A stretch of 64,000 bases of DNA, from NCBI RefSeq assembly GCF_004745865.1, contig NZ_SRKZ01000006.1, positions 124,001 through 188,000 on the forward strand, given 5' to 3'. Made by a program: the position numbers and the translations under genes. This DNA is from Hymenobacter wooponensis (GTDB lineage: Bacteria; Bacteroidota; Bacteroidia; Cytophagales; Hymenobacteraceae). Shown here one piece after another: positions 34,702 to 43,043 of the stretch. The notes under the pieces are model-generated. The model made no database searches and was not told the origin of the DNA. It saw nothing but the letters and a program-made list of their open reading frames with translations. Numbering within the stretch: the stretch's first letter is position 1; every line of letters starts with the position of its first letter.

Positions 34702-36396
34702 TTACTTTTTGGCTTGGTTATACAGCTCACCTGTTGCCTTGTCGCGGTCTACTTTAGCTACCAGCACGTCGTAGAGGGCGGCGTAGTAGTTGGTTTGCGC
34801 TTCGCGGAGGGAGGTTTCGGCCGTTACCACTTCAATGTTGGAGCCTACGCCTTCCTTGAACTTGATGCGCGACACCCGGGCCACCTCATCAGCCAGGTCG
34901 AGGTTGGCGCGCTGGTTGTCCAGCACATCCAAGGCGTTGATGAGTGTGGTGCGGCTTTGTGCATCCTGCAGGTCAATGCTCTGGCGCAGAGTTTCAAAGC
35001 CGCGTTCAATGGTCTGCTGCTGAATGCGGGCCTGCTGCACCAGATACTTGCGGCGGAAGCCATCAAACACCGGAATCTGCAGGCTCAGGCCCACGTTGCC
35101 GAAACCAAACCAGTTCTGGTTGGGGAAGCCGTTGGCCGCCCGCGAATCGGGCCCACGGAAGGCAAACAGGTCACGCCGGTTGTTGGCCGAGCCCGTAAAA
35201 CCATAGGCTGCTGTAGCAACTAAGCGGGGGTAAGCCCCGGCCCGACGGTTAGCTAGGTCTAGGCCAGCTAACGCCTGCTGCGTTTCCAGCGTCGAGAACT
35301 CGATGCGGTTGTTGTAGTTGAAGGTGGCGGCCAGTTGGCCAGTGCGGGCACCGCTAAGGGCGGTTTGCTGGTCTTGGCGGTTCTGCTCGGGCGTGTTGGT
35401 TGAAGCAGGCGCTGGTGCAGAAGGCACCCCGCCTAGGCCAGTAACCCCAGCGCCAGTAGCCATATTAGCTACGCCTAAGCGCTGGCGCAGAGAGCCCGCA
35501 TCTACTACCGCAGCGCTAAGCGAGTCGGTGAGTTGTACCGTCTGGTCCTGGGGCAGACCCATCTGGAATTTGAGCAGGGCTACGCTTAGCTCCGTGAGGC
35601 GCTGGGCTTTCTGCTGCTCTACCACCAGGTTGTTGCGCTGCACCTGCAGGCGCTGCACGTCCAACTTCTCGGCAAAGCCAGCCTTAAAGGTTTGGTTGGT
35701 TTGGTACAGGATAGTGTCGAGGCGCTGCACGTTGCGGCTTAGCAGCTGCAGACGCTCGCGGGCTACTAGCGTGCTGTAGTAGGCTTTGCTTACCTGCTCC
35801 ACCACGTCAATTTCTGCCTGCTGGGTTTGCTTCTGCGCAAGTTGCTCGTACACCTTCGCGGCTTTCAGGCCAATCAGGTAGGAGCCATCAAACAGCAGCT
35901 GCGACACGGAAGCGCTGGTGTTACCAGCATGGCGTAGCCCGAAGGCAATTGCCCGCGGCGGCACCGGCTCGGCAGGTATGGAAACCGTACCTAGGTTTAC
36001 CGTCTGACCGCTTTGAGCCGCAGCAATATCACTGGGCGTAAGCGTGGTAGCTGAGCTACCTCCGGCAAACGCGCCAAAGTCTACTAAGCTTTTCTGGAGT
36101 TTAAAGTTATCGGCTAGGTTGGCCGCCACGTTTACTTGGGGCAAGCCCGCCGACCTAATTTCTCCAACTCGCGCCTTAGCCGTCTGCTCGCCTAGGCGTG
36201 TAGCCAGCAACGACGACTTGTTCTTAATAGCATAATCAACGGCCTGTTGCAACGACAGGGGCATGTTGTCCACTGCGGCTGACTGGTTGCTGAGGCCCGG
36301 CCGAGTGGCCGTGGGCGTTTGCGCCAAGGTAGCACCAGCGGGGGCCAGCAGGCCCGGCCCGGCGGCCAGTAGCAAAACGCGGAGGTTCTTCTTCAT
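34702..36396 (-). CDS. TolC-family outer-membrane efflux protein
   Basis: The 564-residue protein has a signal peptide (LLLAAGPGLLAPAGATLAQT) and two outer-membrane efflux protein repeats. Long helices such as LAQKQTQQAEIDVVEQVSKA and DVLDNQRANLDLADEVARVS build the periplasmic tunnel, and strands such as YPRLVATAAYGFTG build the barrel. A Pro/Ala/Thr-rich insert near residues 320-345 (GGVPSAPAPASTNTPEQNRQ) is longer than usual. It is the second gene of the efflux operon and forms the exit channel. Confidence 0.92.
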   Translation of the reverse strand: MKKNLRVLLLAAGPGLLAPAGATLAQTPTATRPGLSNQSAAVDNMPLSLQQAVDYAIKNKSSLLATRLGEQTAKARVGEIRSAGLPQVNVAANLADNFKLQKSLVDFGAFAGGSSATTLTPSDIAAAQSGQTVNLGTVSIPAEPVPPRAIAFGLRHAGNTSASVSQLLFDGSYLIGLKAAKVYEQLAQKQTQQAEIDVVEQVSKAYYSTLVARERLQLLSRNVQRLDTILYQTNQTFKAGFAEKLDVQRLQVQRNNLVVEQQKAQRLTELSVALLKFQMGLPQDQTVQLTDSLSAAVVDAGSLRQRLGVANMATGAGVTGLGGVPSAPAPASTNTPEQNRQDQQTALSGARTGQLAATFNYNNRIEFSTLETQQALAGLDLANRRAGAYPRLVATAAYGFTGSANNRRDLFAFRGPDSRAANGFPNQNWFGFGNVGLSLQIPVFDGFRRKYLVQQARIQQQTIERGFETLRQSIDLQDAQSRTTLINALDVLDNQRANLDLADEVARVSRIKFKEGVGSNIEVVTAETSLREAQTNYYAALYDVLVAKVDRDKATGELYNQAKK

Positions 36397-36425
36397 ATGG
36401 AAAGCAAACTCTGGTGTCGGAGCAG

Positions 36426-37040
36426 TTATTCTTCTTCCGTCACATGACGGTATTCATTAATCAACTTGTGGCCTTTCAGCGTAACCATCCCCAGCAGAAA
36501 GTGCTCGTTGCAAACCATTTGCACCCGGCTCTGATTGAACTGCGTGTGGGGAAACAGAGTAGGATCGAAGAGAATATCAATCTGAGCCAGGCGCAGGCGC
36601 GAGAGCACCTCAATGTCTAGGTCTGCCCGGTAGAGGCCTTCGGCTACTCCGCGGCGCAGGTTGTCCTGGATCTGGTTCAGGATGTACTTGTTCTTGTGGG
36701 CGTGGAACAGATTCCAGGCCTCAGGATAGTATTTGCGTAGATCGTGAATGGCATTGGGGTTGACTTCCGCGAATTGACGTTCCGCCCAGTCCATCATTTG
36801 CACCATCTCATCCACCGCATTCTGGGTTTTGCCGATGATGCCTTCACACTCCCCTTGCACCCCGTTCAGGTGGTTGGAAATAACGGCTGATACAATCTGG
36901 TCTTTGTTTTCAAACCACTTATAGAGCGTTTTTTTGGAGATGCCTAAATGCGTGGCAATGTCATCCATTGACACGCTCTTAATGCCGTTGCGGGTAAAGA
37001 GCCCTAGGGCAGCTTGCAGGATTCTGTCTTTCACTTCCAT
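36426..37040 (-). CDS. TetR-family transcriptional regulator of the efflux operon
   Basis: The 204-residue protein has the TetR helix-turn-helix at residues 8-50: ILQAALGLFTRNGIKSVSMD, then DIATHLGISKKTLYKWFENK. An all-helical ligand domain without close signature follows. It is the first gene of the operon with the tolC-like, MFP and RND genes, as is common for Bacteroidota efflux systems. ATG at 37040 is preferred over GTG at 37043. A 10-bp inverted repeat lies directly upstream, overlapping the promoter, so it probably represses itself and the pump. Confidence 0.92.
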   Translation of the reverse strand: MEVKDRILQAALGLFTRNGIKSVSMDDIATHLGISKKTLYKWFENKDQIVSAVISNHLNGVQGECEGIIGKTQNAVDEMVQMMDWAERQFAEVNPNAIHDLRKYYPEAWNLFHAHKNKYILNQIQDNLRRGVAEGLYRADLDIEVLSRLRLAQIDILFDPTLFPHTQFNQSRVQMVCNEHFLLGMVTLKGHKLINEYRHVTEEE

Positions 37041-37051
37041 CACTTCGAAGG

Positions 37052-37093
37052 CAAAGGTACTATGGAAACTTTAAATGATTCCTAAGTTTCCAT
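37052..37093 (-). promoter_or_regulatory. promoter and candidate TetR operator of the efflux operon
   Basis: On the minus strand TACCTTTG (37059-37052) is a -7 element 11 bases before the tetR ATG. Immediately upstream lie perfect 10-bp arms, ATGGAAACTT (37062-37071) and AAGTTTCCAT (37084-37093), with a 12-base spacer. A dimeric regulator bound here would cover the -10 to -45 region and block polymerase. Confidence 0.65.
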
Positions 37094-37262
37094 TAGTATT
37101 TTGCTATCAAATTTTTGTGATAGATAGTTCCCCATATCATCTGACGATTAGCTCACTCTAATACTTTAGCCAAGGGCAACTTTTTTCTGCTTGCCTATCC
37201 GCTGTGGGCTGGTCGGCGGCGTTGGTGTACCTTGCTGCTCTGTTCTCCAAACTTTTGCCTTT

Positions 37263-37742
37263 ATGAAAATCCGTACCGGCTTCGGCTACGACGTTCACCA
37301 ACTGAAGGAAGGCTTGCCGTTCTGGCTGGGCGGCATTCAGGTTCCGCACACTCACGGCGCACTAGGCCACTCCGATGCCGACGTGCTCATCCATGTTATC
37401 TGCGACGCGCTGCTGGGCGCAGCGAACCTACGCGACATTGGCTTCCACTTCCCCGACACTGACCCGCAATACAAAGGCATTGACAGCAAGCGTTTGCTAG
37501 CCGAAGTGGTGCGCTTGCTCACGGAGCGCGGCTACAGCATCTCTAACATCGACTCCACTATTTGCCTGGAGGCTCCCAAGGTGAACCCGCACATTCCGGA
37601 AATGCAGCGGGTGCTGGCAGAGGTAATGGGCATCGAAGAGAATGATGTCAGCATTAAGGCTACCACCACCGAAAAGCTTGGCTTTGTGGGGCGCCGCGAA
37701 GGCGTGGCGGCTTACGCTTCGGTACTCATCATGCAACCTTAG
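37263..37742 (+). CDS. ispF: 2-C-methyl-D-erythritol 2,4-cyclodiphosphate synthase
   Basis: IspF closes the cyclodiphosphate ring in the MEP isoprenoid pathway in the cytosol. The 159-residue protein from ATG 37263 has the metal ligands in GYDVHQL and GHSDADVLIHV, then DIGFHFPDTDPQYK and the CDP-binding TTTEKLGFVGRREGVAAYA. The length is normal. The frame opens at 37191, but that part does not belong to the family. It is divergent from tetR and has no other MEP gene beside it. Confidence 0.97.
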   Translation: MKIRTGFGYDVHQLKEGLPFWLGGIQVPHTHGALGHSDADVLIHVICDALLGAANLRDIGFHFPDTDPQYKGIDSKRLLAEVVRLLTERGYSISNIDSTICLEAPKVNPHIPEMQRVLAEVMGIEENDVSIKATTTEKLGFVGRREGVAAYASVLIMQP

Positions 37743-37746
37743 CGGT

Positions 37747-37866
37747 GAAGTGGTGAAATTGTGAAGCGGAGCGCTTAGCGCTTAGTAGTAAGTTCTGCAT
37801 TCACGCCCGGCTAGGCCAGTAGAGCATGAACTTTTTAGCACACAATTTCCCAACTTCACAATTCAC
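37747..37866. repeat. intergenic hairpin with GGTGAAATTGTGAAG arms
   Basis: The left arm GGTGAAATTGTGAAG (about 37752-37766) and right arm CTTCACAATTCACC (37853-37866) pair with one bulged base. Between them lie AGCGCTTAGCGCTT and CTAGGCCAGTAG. It separates ispF from the first M28 peptidase gene. Confidence 0.55.
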
Positions 37867-37890
37867 CTTTCCCATCTTCCATCCTACTCT

Positions 37891-39576
37891 ATGTACAAAC
37901 CTTCCCTCCTAGCCCTGTTGCTTGCGGCTAGCTGCATGACTTCGGCGGTGGCCCAAGAGGCCCCCGAGAAGATCAAAGTCAAGACCAAGCGTAAGAATAA
38001 GACAGAAGCCCCAGCGGCTACGCCGGAGGCCACCAAGCAGGCCCCGGTTGAGGCTGACTGGGCTCTGAACTACGGCCAGACCATCACCCAGGCCGACCTG
38101 CGCCAGCACCTCACTGTGTTAGCTTCTGATGCCTATGAAGGCCGCGAAACTGGCGAAAAGGGCCAGAAAATGGCGGCGGAGTACATCAGCCAGCAGTTTA
38201 AAGCGCTAGGCCTCACGGGCCCCGTGCAGGGCTCCGACAACCCCTACCTGCAGCACTTCACCATGGAGCGCAGCACCTGGGCCGATGGAGCTACCCTGAA
38301 AGTGGGCGGCCAGACCTTCAAGTGGCTGACGGACTTTTATGGCACCGGTAACTCGCCCTTCCAGAACGAGACGGCCGTGCAGCCGGTGTTTGCAGGCTAC
38401 GGCATTGAGCAAGATGGCTACTCCGACTATAGTGGCCTAGGCGATGTAAAAGGCAAAGACCTGATCATTCTGCTAGGTGAGCCCATGAATGATAAGGGTA
38501 CTGCCACGCTGGGCAAGGATGGCCAACCCAGCAAATGGGGCACCGACTACCGGGCCAAAGCTGCCCTGGCCGCACAGAAAGGCGCCCGCTCAATATTCTT
38601 CGTAGACTTTAGCCCCAACGCGAACTTCGAGAAGCTGGCAGCCCGCATGACGCCTTACATTGGCCGGCCCAGCATCAGCTTCAAAGATGCACAGCAGGCA
38701 CCCCGCCCGGTGGCCTTCTTCGTATCGCCGGCGGTGGGCTACAAGATGCTAGGTACTACTGCCGCCAACGTCACCAAGTATGCTGCCGCTACTGGCAAAG
38801 CTGGTAAGCCCACGGCCAGCACTTTCAAGCCCGCGAAGGTGATGCTGAAAGCGCCCAAAAAGCGCGAGGACTTCACCACCGAAAACGTGCTGGGCTTCTT
38901 GGAAGGCACCGACCTAAAAAACGAGGTACTGGTGCTATCGGCTCACTACGACCACATTGGCATCATCAACGGTGAGGTGCACAACGGCGCCGACGACGAC
39001 GGCTCGGGTACGGTTTCAGTACTAGAAATGGCCCAGGCGTTTACCAAAGCTAAAGCCGAAGGCCATGGCCCACGCCGCAGCATCTTGTTCCTGACCGTAA
39101 CCGGTGAGGAAAAGGGCCTGCTGGGCTCGGAGTACTACACCGACCACCCCGTTTTCCCGCTGGAAACCACCATTGCCGACCTGAACACCGACATGGTAGG
39201 CCGCACTGATAAAGACCATGAGGGCAAGGGCGACTACGTGTATGTGATTGGCTCGGATAAGCTTTCCTCGGAGCTGCATACTATCCTGCAGGGCGCTAAC
39301 CAGAAGTACACCCAAATGGACCTCGACTTCCGCTACAACGACCCGGAAGACCCGAACCGCTTCTACTACCGCTCCGACCACTACAATTTTGCCAAGCACC
39401 GCATTCCGGTGGCGTTCTTCTTCAACGGTGTGCACGATGACTATCACGGCCCCGGAGACGAAGTAGAGAAAATTGAGTTTCCAAAGATGGAGAAGCGCGC
39501 CCGTCTGGTGTTCTTCACTGCCTGGGACCTCGCCAACCGCGACCAGCGCATCGTAGTTGACTCAAACAAAAAGTAA
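37891..39576 (+). CDS. exported M28-family zinc aminopeptidase-like protein, copy 1
   Basis: The 561-residue protein has a signal peptide (LLALLLAASCMTSAVAQ), a Lys-rich linker (KIKVKTKRKNKTEA), an N-terminal segment with ASDAYEGRETGEKGQ, a PA-like insert and an M28 catalytic domain. The zinc ligands appear in LSAHYDHIG, NGADDDGSGT, TGEEKGLLGS and DMVGRTD, and the last histidine in YRSDHYNFAKHRIP. It should act on peptides in the periplasm or outside. A second gene of the same architecture follows directly, so the pair arose by tandem duplication. Confidence 0.92.
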   Translation: MYKPSLLALLLAASCMTSAVAQEAPEKIKVKTKRKNKTEAPAATPEATKQAPVEADWALNYGQTITQADLRQHLTVLASDAYEGRETGEKGQKMAAEYISQQFKALGLTGPVQGSDNPYLQHFTMERSTWADGATLKVGGQTFKWLTDFYGTGNSPFQNETAVQPVFAGYGIEQDGYSDYSGLGDVKGKDLIILLGEPMNDKGTATLGKDGQPSKWGTDYRAKAALAAQKGARSIFFVDFSPNANFEKLAARMTPYIGRPSISFKDAQQAPRPVAFFVSPAVGYKMLGTTAANVTKYAAATGKAGKPTASTFKPAKVMLKAPKKREDFTTENVLGFLEGTDLKNEVLVLSAHYDHIGIINGEVHNGADDDGSGTVSVLEMAQAFTKAKAEGHGPRRSILFLTVTGEEKGLLGSEYYTDHPVFPLETTIADLNTDMVGRTDKDHEGKGDYVYVIGSDKLSSELHTILQGANQKYTQMDLDFRYNDPEDPNRFYYRSDHYNFAKHRIPVAFFFNGVHDDYHGPGDEVEKIEFPKMEKRARLVFFTAWDLANRDQRIVVDSNKK

Positions 39577-39587
39577 GTAACCTATCT

Positions 39588-39694
39588 AAAAGCTGTCATT
39601 CTGGGCCGCAGCGAGGCTAGTATCTATAAGAACGAGGTTGTGCGTGCAGCTCGTTTTGATGAAGCTCTTGCACTGGCCTAGAATGACAGCTTTT
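39588..39694. repeat. palindromic repeat between the two M28 genes, possible terminator
   Basis: Perfect 15-bp arms at 39588-39602 and 39680-39694 (AAAAGCTGTCATTCT and its complement) enclose 77 bases containing CACTGGCCTAG. T-runs follow the right arm. It has the size and end sequence type of the family at 15941 and 41373, but a different core. Confidence 0.6.
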
Positions 39695-39713
39695 TTGTGC
39701 CCCAGCTTTTCTA

Positions 39714-41357
39714 TTGTCCTGCTCAGTGAACAGATATTTATTGCCCGCTATCCTTATACTAGGCGCTGTTTCGGGAGCTTGGGCGCAAAAGCCGTCTGCC
39801 CCAGCCGCCCCTGACCCCGCGGCCAGCTTTGCCGCGGCTGTTACGGCTACTGATTTGCGCCGTCACCTCACCGAGCTAGCCTCCGACGCTTACCAAGGGC
39901 GCGAGACCGGCCAGCCGGGCCAGAAGAAAGCCGCCGAATACATTGCCCAGCAGTTTGCCAGCCTAGGCCTCCGCGGCCCCGTGACTGGCGGTAGCAACGC
40001 CTACTGGCAGTCGTTTGGCTTGGTCAAGACCACTCCCAACGGGTACGCCTCCATCAGTATCAATGGCCGCTACTTTGACCTGATGCGCGACTTTATTGGG
40101 TTCGGCGCTTCGCCCTTTAGCACACCTACCGCCGCCGACCCGGTGTTCCTGGGGTTTGGGATTGAAACCGAGCGTTACAATGATTACGCGGGCCAGCCGA
40201 GCGTGCGCGGCAAAGATGTAATTGTGCTGCAGGGTGAGCCTACTGATGGGCGCGGTCATTACCTGTTGTCGGGCTCCACCAAGGAAAGCTCCTGGGGTTC
40301 TGGTTACCGCAAGGCAGCCCTGGCCCGCGACAAAGGCGCGCGAAGCGTGGTGGTCATCACGTTTGCTGGTACCGTGCAGTTCGAGGCTATGGGGGCCGGC
40401 GTTGCGGAACAGCTAGCGGAGCCGGCTTTCACGCTGGCTGCTCCCACGCCCCAACCTCAGGACGAAAGCACGCTAGCCGAAACGCCACCGGAAGGAATTA
40501 GCCTGTACATCACCTCCTTCGACCTCGGCCTGGCCCTGCTCGGCAGTAAGGCAGAAGCTCTGCAGAATTACGTGCTGAGCAGCTACGGTACGGGCAAGCC
40601 ACCCAAACCGTTGCAGCCAGTACCCTTTACCTTTTCCATCCCACAGAAGCAGGAAGCCATAACCTCGGAGAATGTGCTGGGCTTTCTGGAGGGCACCGAT
40701 AAGAAGGATGAACTGGTAGTAATATCTGCCCACTACGACCACCTGGGCATTCAGCACGACACCATTTACAACGGCGCCGATGATGATGGCTCGGGTACCA
40801 GCTCGGTGCTTACTCTGGCGCAAGCATTTGCCCAGGCCAAAGCGGCTGGGCAAGGCCCCCGGCGTAGCATTCTGTTTCTGCTCAACACAGGCGAGGAGAA
40901 GGGCTTGCTGGGCTCTCAGTATTACACCAGTCACCCGGTAGTGCCGCTGACTTCCACCATTGCCGACCTGAATATTGACATGGTGGGCCGCACCGATCCG
41001 CGCCATACCAGCAAAAGCGAGTACGTGTATGTTATCGGCTCTGATAGGCTCAGCCCGGAGCTGCACGCGCTGAATGAAGCCGCTAACAAGCGCTACACCC
41101 ACCTGAAGCTCGACTACAAGTACAACGAGCCCAATGACCCCGAGCAGCTCTACACCCGCTCCGACCATTACAATTTCGCCAAGTATCGCATCCCTGTCAT
41201 TTTCTACACCAGTGGCCTACACCAAGACTACCATAAAGCCACTGATGATGTAGAGCGAATTGAATTTGATAAGCTGGAGCAGCGGGCCCGCTTGGTTTTC
41301 TACACCGCCTGGGACCTCGCCAATCGCGCCCAACGGCCCGCCGTGACGGTACAGTAG
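39714..41357 (+). CDS. exported M28-family zinc aminopeptidase-like protein, copy 2
   Basis: The 547-residue protein has the same layout as its upstream neighbour: signal peptide (LLPAILILGAVSGAWAQ), ELASDAYQGRETGQPGQ, then the catalytic domain with ISAHYDHLG, NGADDDGSGT, TGEEKGLLGS, DMVGRTDPRH and YTRSDHYNFAKYRIP. All expected zinc ligands are kept. There is no ATG before the signal peptide; TTG at 39714 or GTG at 39726 must be used. It lacks the Lys-rich linker of the first copy. The two may differ in substrate, which the sequence does not reveal. Confidence 0.9.
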   Translation: MSCSVNRYLLPAILILGAVSGAWAQKPSAPAAPDPAASFAAAVTATDLRRHLTELASDAYQGRETGQPGQKKAAEYIAQQFASLGLRGPVTGGSNAYWQSFGLVKTTPNGYASISINGRYFDLMRDFIGFGASPFSTPTAADPVFLGFGIETERYNDYAGQPSVRGKDVIVLQGEPTDGRGHYLLSGSTKESSWGSGYRKAALARDKGARSVVVITFAGTVQFEAMGAGVAEQLAEPAFTLAAPTPQPQDESTLAETPPEGISLYITSFDLGLALLGSKAEALQNYVLSSYGTGKPPKPLQPVPFTFSIPQKQEAITSENVLGFLEGTDKKDELVVISAHYDHLGIQHDTIYNGADDDGSGTSSVLTLAQAFAQAKAAGQGPRRSILFLLNTGEEKGLLGSQYYTSHPVVPLTSTIADLNIDMVGRTDPRHTSKSEYVYVIGSDRLSPELHALNEAANKRYTHLKLDYKYNEPNDPEQLYTRSDHYNFAKYRIPVIFYTSGLHQDYHKATDDVERIEFDKLEQRARLVFYTAWDLANRAQRPAVTVQ

Positions 41358-41372
41358 CTGCTATTCTAAATT

Positions 41373-41486
41373 AAACCCGCACGTCATCCTGAGGCAGGAA
41401 GGGGCTGCCCGCGAAGAATACCGCGCTAGGCCAGTCGTTCCAGCGTGAGTAGCTCCTTTGCTGCACTCAGGATGACGCGCGGGTTT
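41373..41486. repeat. intergenic palindromic repeat, copy 2
   Basis: Ends AAACCCGC...CGTCATCCTGA and TCAGGATGACG...GCGGGTTT pair over about 19 bases with one unpaired position. The core GCGCTAGGCCAGTCGTTCCA followed by GCGTG matches copy 1 at 15941. It lies after the second M28 gene. Confidence 0.75.
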
Positions 41487-41526
41487 ATCGTTAGTGGCCT
41501 AGAAACTATTTGCGGGCGGCTGGTTT

Positions 41527-41534
41527 TATCTTTG
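41527..41534 (+). promoter_or_regulatory. -7 element of the LutB-like gene
   Basis: TATCTTTG matches TAnnTTTG and lies 30 bases before the ATG. A TTTG is found only 14 bases upstream, so the -33 part is weak. Confidence 0.5.
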
Positions 41535-41564
41535 TTCTTCTGCTGACGCCACACCCTCCTTGCT

Positions 41565-42959
41565 ATGAACCTTACCCTGCCCACGCCCACTAAGTCAAAG
41601 CAATTTCTGGCCGATGCCGACCGCAAGGCGTTTGACTTGGAGCACCGGCGCAAAATCCGGTTCAACATTGGCAAGTATAATGCGGCGGTTCAGACTGGCC
41701 TAGGCTTCTACGAGGACCATGAACTAGCACGGGCGCGGGCCTCCTACCTGAAAGCGCAGGTTATCAATAACCTCGATCAGTACTTACTGCAGTGGGAAGA
41801 GAACTTTACGGCGCGGGGCGGCAAGGTTATCTGGGCGCAGAATGCGGAGGAAGCGCTGTTTGAAATTGGAAAGATCATGCAGCGGCGCAAGGCGCGCACC
41901 GTGGTGAAGGCCAAGAGCATGACCACCGAGGAAATCCACCTCAACAAGTACCTGGAGAAGAACGGTATTGAGTCGGTAGAAACAGATTTGGGCGAGTTCA
42001 TTGTGCAGCTGAATGGGGAGCGGCCTTACCACATCGTGACGCCGGCCATGCACCTGAGCAAGCTCGATATTGCTGATATCTTCGTGAAGCACCTCGGTAT
42101 TGAGTACACCGACGATGCCCAGAAGCTGGTACTCACGGCCCGCCACCTGCTGCGCGACAAGTACACAGCCGCTGAAGTAGGTATTACGGGCGGCAACTTC
42201 CTGATTGCGGATACCGGCGCCATTGCCGTGACGGAGAACGAGGGCAATGCCCGCCTCTCGGCTGCTTTCCCGAAAACACACATTGCCATTGTGGGCATTG
42301 AAAAGATGATTCCGCGGTTGCAGGACCTCGACTTGTTTTGGCCCCTGCTCAGCACCAGCGGCACCGGCCAGCAGGTAACGGTCTATAACACCATCTACAC
42401 TGGTCCGCGCCAGCCCCTGGAAAAAGACGGCCCCGAGGAAATGTTCGTGGTACTCCTCGATAACGGCCGCACCAACCTGCTCGCCCAGCCCGATAAGCGC
42501 GAGGCCCTGCACTGCATCCGGTGCGGTGCCTGCCTAAACGTGTGCCCGGTGTATAAAAACATCGGCGGCCATACCTACGAGGCTACGTACTCGGGCCCCA
42601 TTGGCTCGGTTATTACGCCCCACCTCAGCGGCATGGCCGAGAACAAGCATCTGAGCTTTGCCAGCAGCTTGTGCGGCGCCTGCTCCTCGGTGTGCCCCGT
42701 GAAGATCAACATCCATAACCTGCTCCTTAAAAACCGCCAGCAAAGCGTGCAGGAAGGCCACTCCGACAAGGAAGAGCAGCGGGCTATTACGGTGTGGCTG
42801 CATGGTATGAAGCGGCGCTGGGTGTGGGACCTGGCTCCCGCTTCGGCTAAGAACTGGGTGCTGAGCCGCCTGCTGGGTCAGACTGGCTGGAGCAAGCGCC
42901 GCGAGGCCGTACAGATTGCTCCCAAATCGTTCAAGCAGCTCTGGAAGGCCCGGAAATAG
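41565..42959 (+). CDS. LutB-like iron-sulfur electron transfer protein
   Basis: The 464-residue protein matches the LutB family (lactate utilisation, LUD domain plus ferredoxin domain). The N-terminal two thirds form the LUD domain with ITGGNFLIADTGAIAVTENE. Two 4Fe-4S clusters are held by CIRCGACLNVCPVYK and CGACSSVCPVKI near residues 310-385. In other bacteria LutA, LutB and LutC together oxidise L-lactate. Here no lutA or lutC lies beside it, so the partner proteins must be elsewhere or the protein has another role. All eight cluster cysteines are present. Confidence 0.9.
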   Translation: MNLTLPTPTKSKQFLADADRKAFDLEHRRKIRFNIGKYNAAVQTGLGFYEDHELARARASYLKAQVINNLDQYLLQWEENFTARGGKVIWAQNAEEALFEIGKIMQRRKARTVVKAKSMTTEEIHLNKYLEKNGIESVETDLGEFIVQLNGERPYHIVTPAMHLSKLDIADIFVKHLGIEYTDDAQKLVLTARHLLRDKYTAAEVGITGGNFLIADTGAIAVTENEGNARLSAAFPKTHIAIVGIEKMIPRLQDLDLFWPLLSTSGTGQQVTVYNTIYTGPRQPLEKDGPEEMFVVLLDNGRTNLLAQPDKREALHCIRCGACLNVCPVYKNIGGHTYEATYSGPIGSVITPHLSGMAENKHLSFASSLCGACSSVCPVKINIHNLLLKNRQQSVQEGHSDKEEQRAITVWLHGMKRRWVWDLAPASAKNWVLSRLLGQTGWSKRREAVQIAPKSFKQLWKARK

Positions 42960-43043
42960 CTTTAGTAGGCCAGTAGCCCAACCTCCTTTCTGCCAACCAA
43001 GTACAAGGCAGGCGGCCATTCTGCCGCCAGTTGCTACGTATAC

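Noticed and set aside
40473..41168. A 231-codon open frame antisense to the second M28 peptidase gene
   Set aside because: Val/Gly/Ala-rich shadow of a well-supported zinc peptidase, with no start signals.
41784..42512. A 242-codon open frame antisense to the LutB-like gene
   Set aside because: It lies fully inside a gene with all catalytic cysteines conserved, shows no family motif and no own promoter. GC-rich codon structure explains it.
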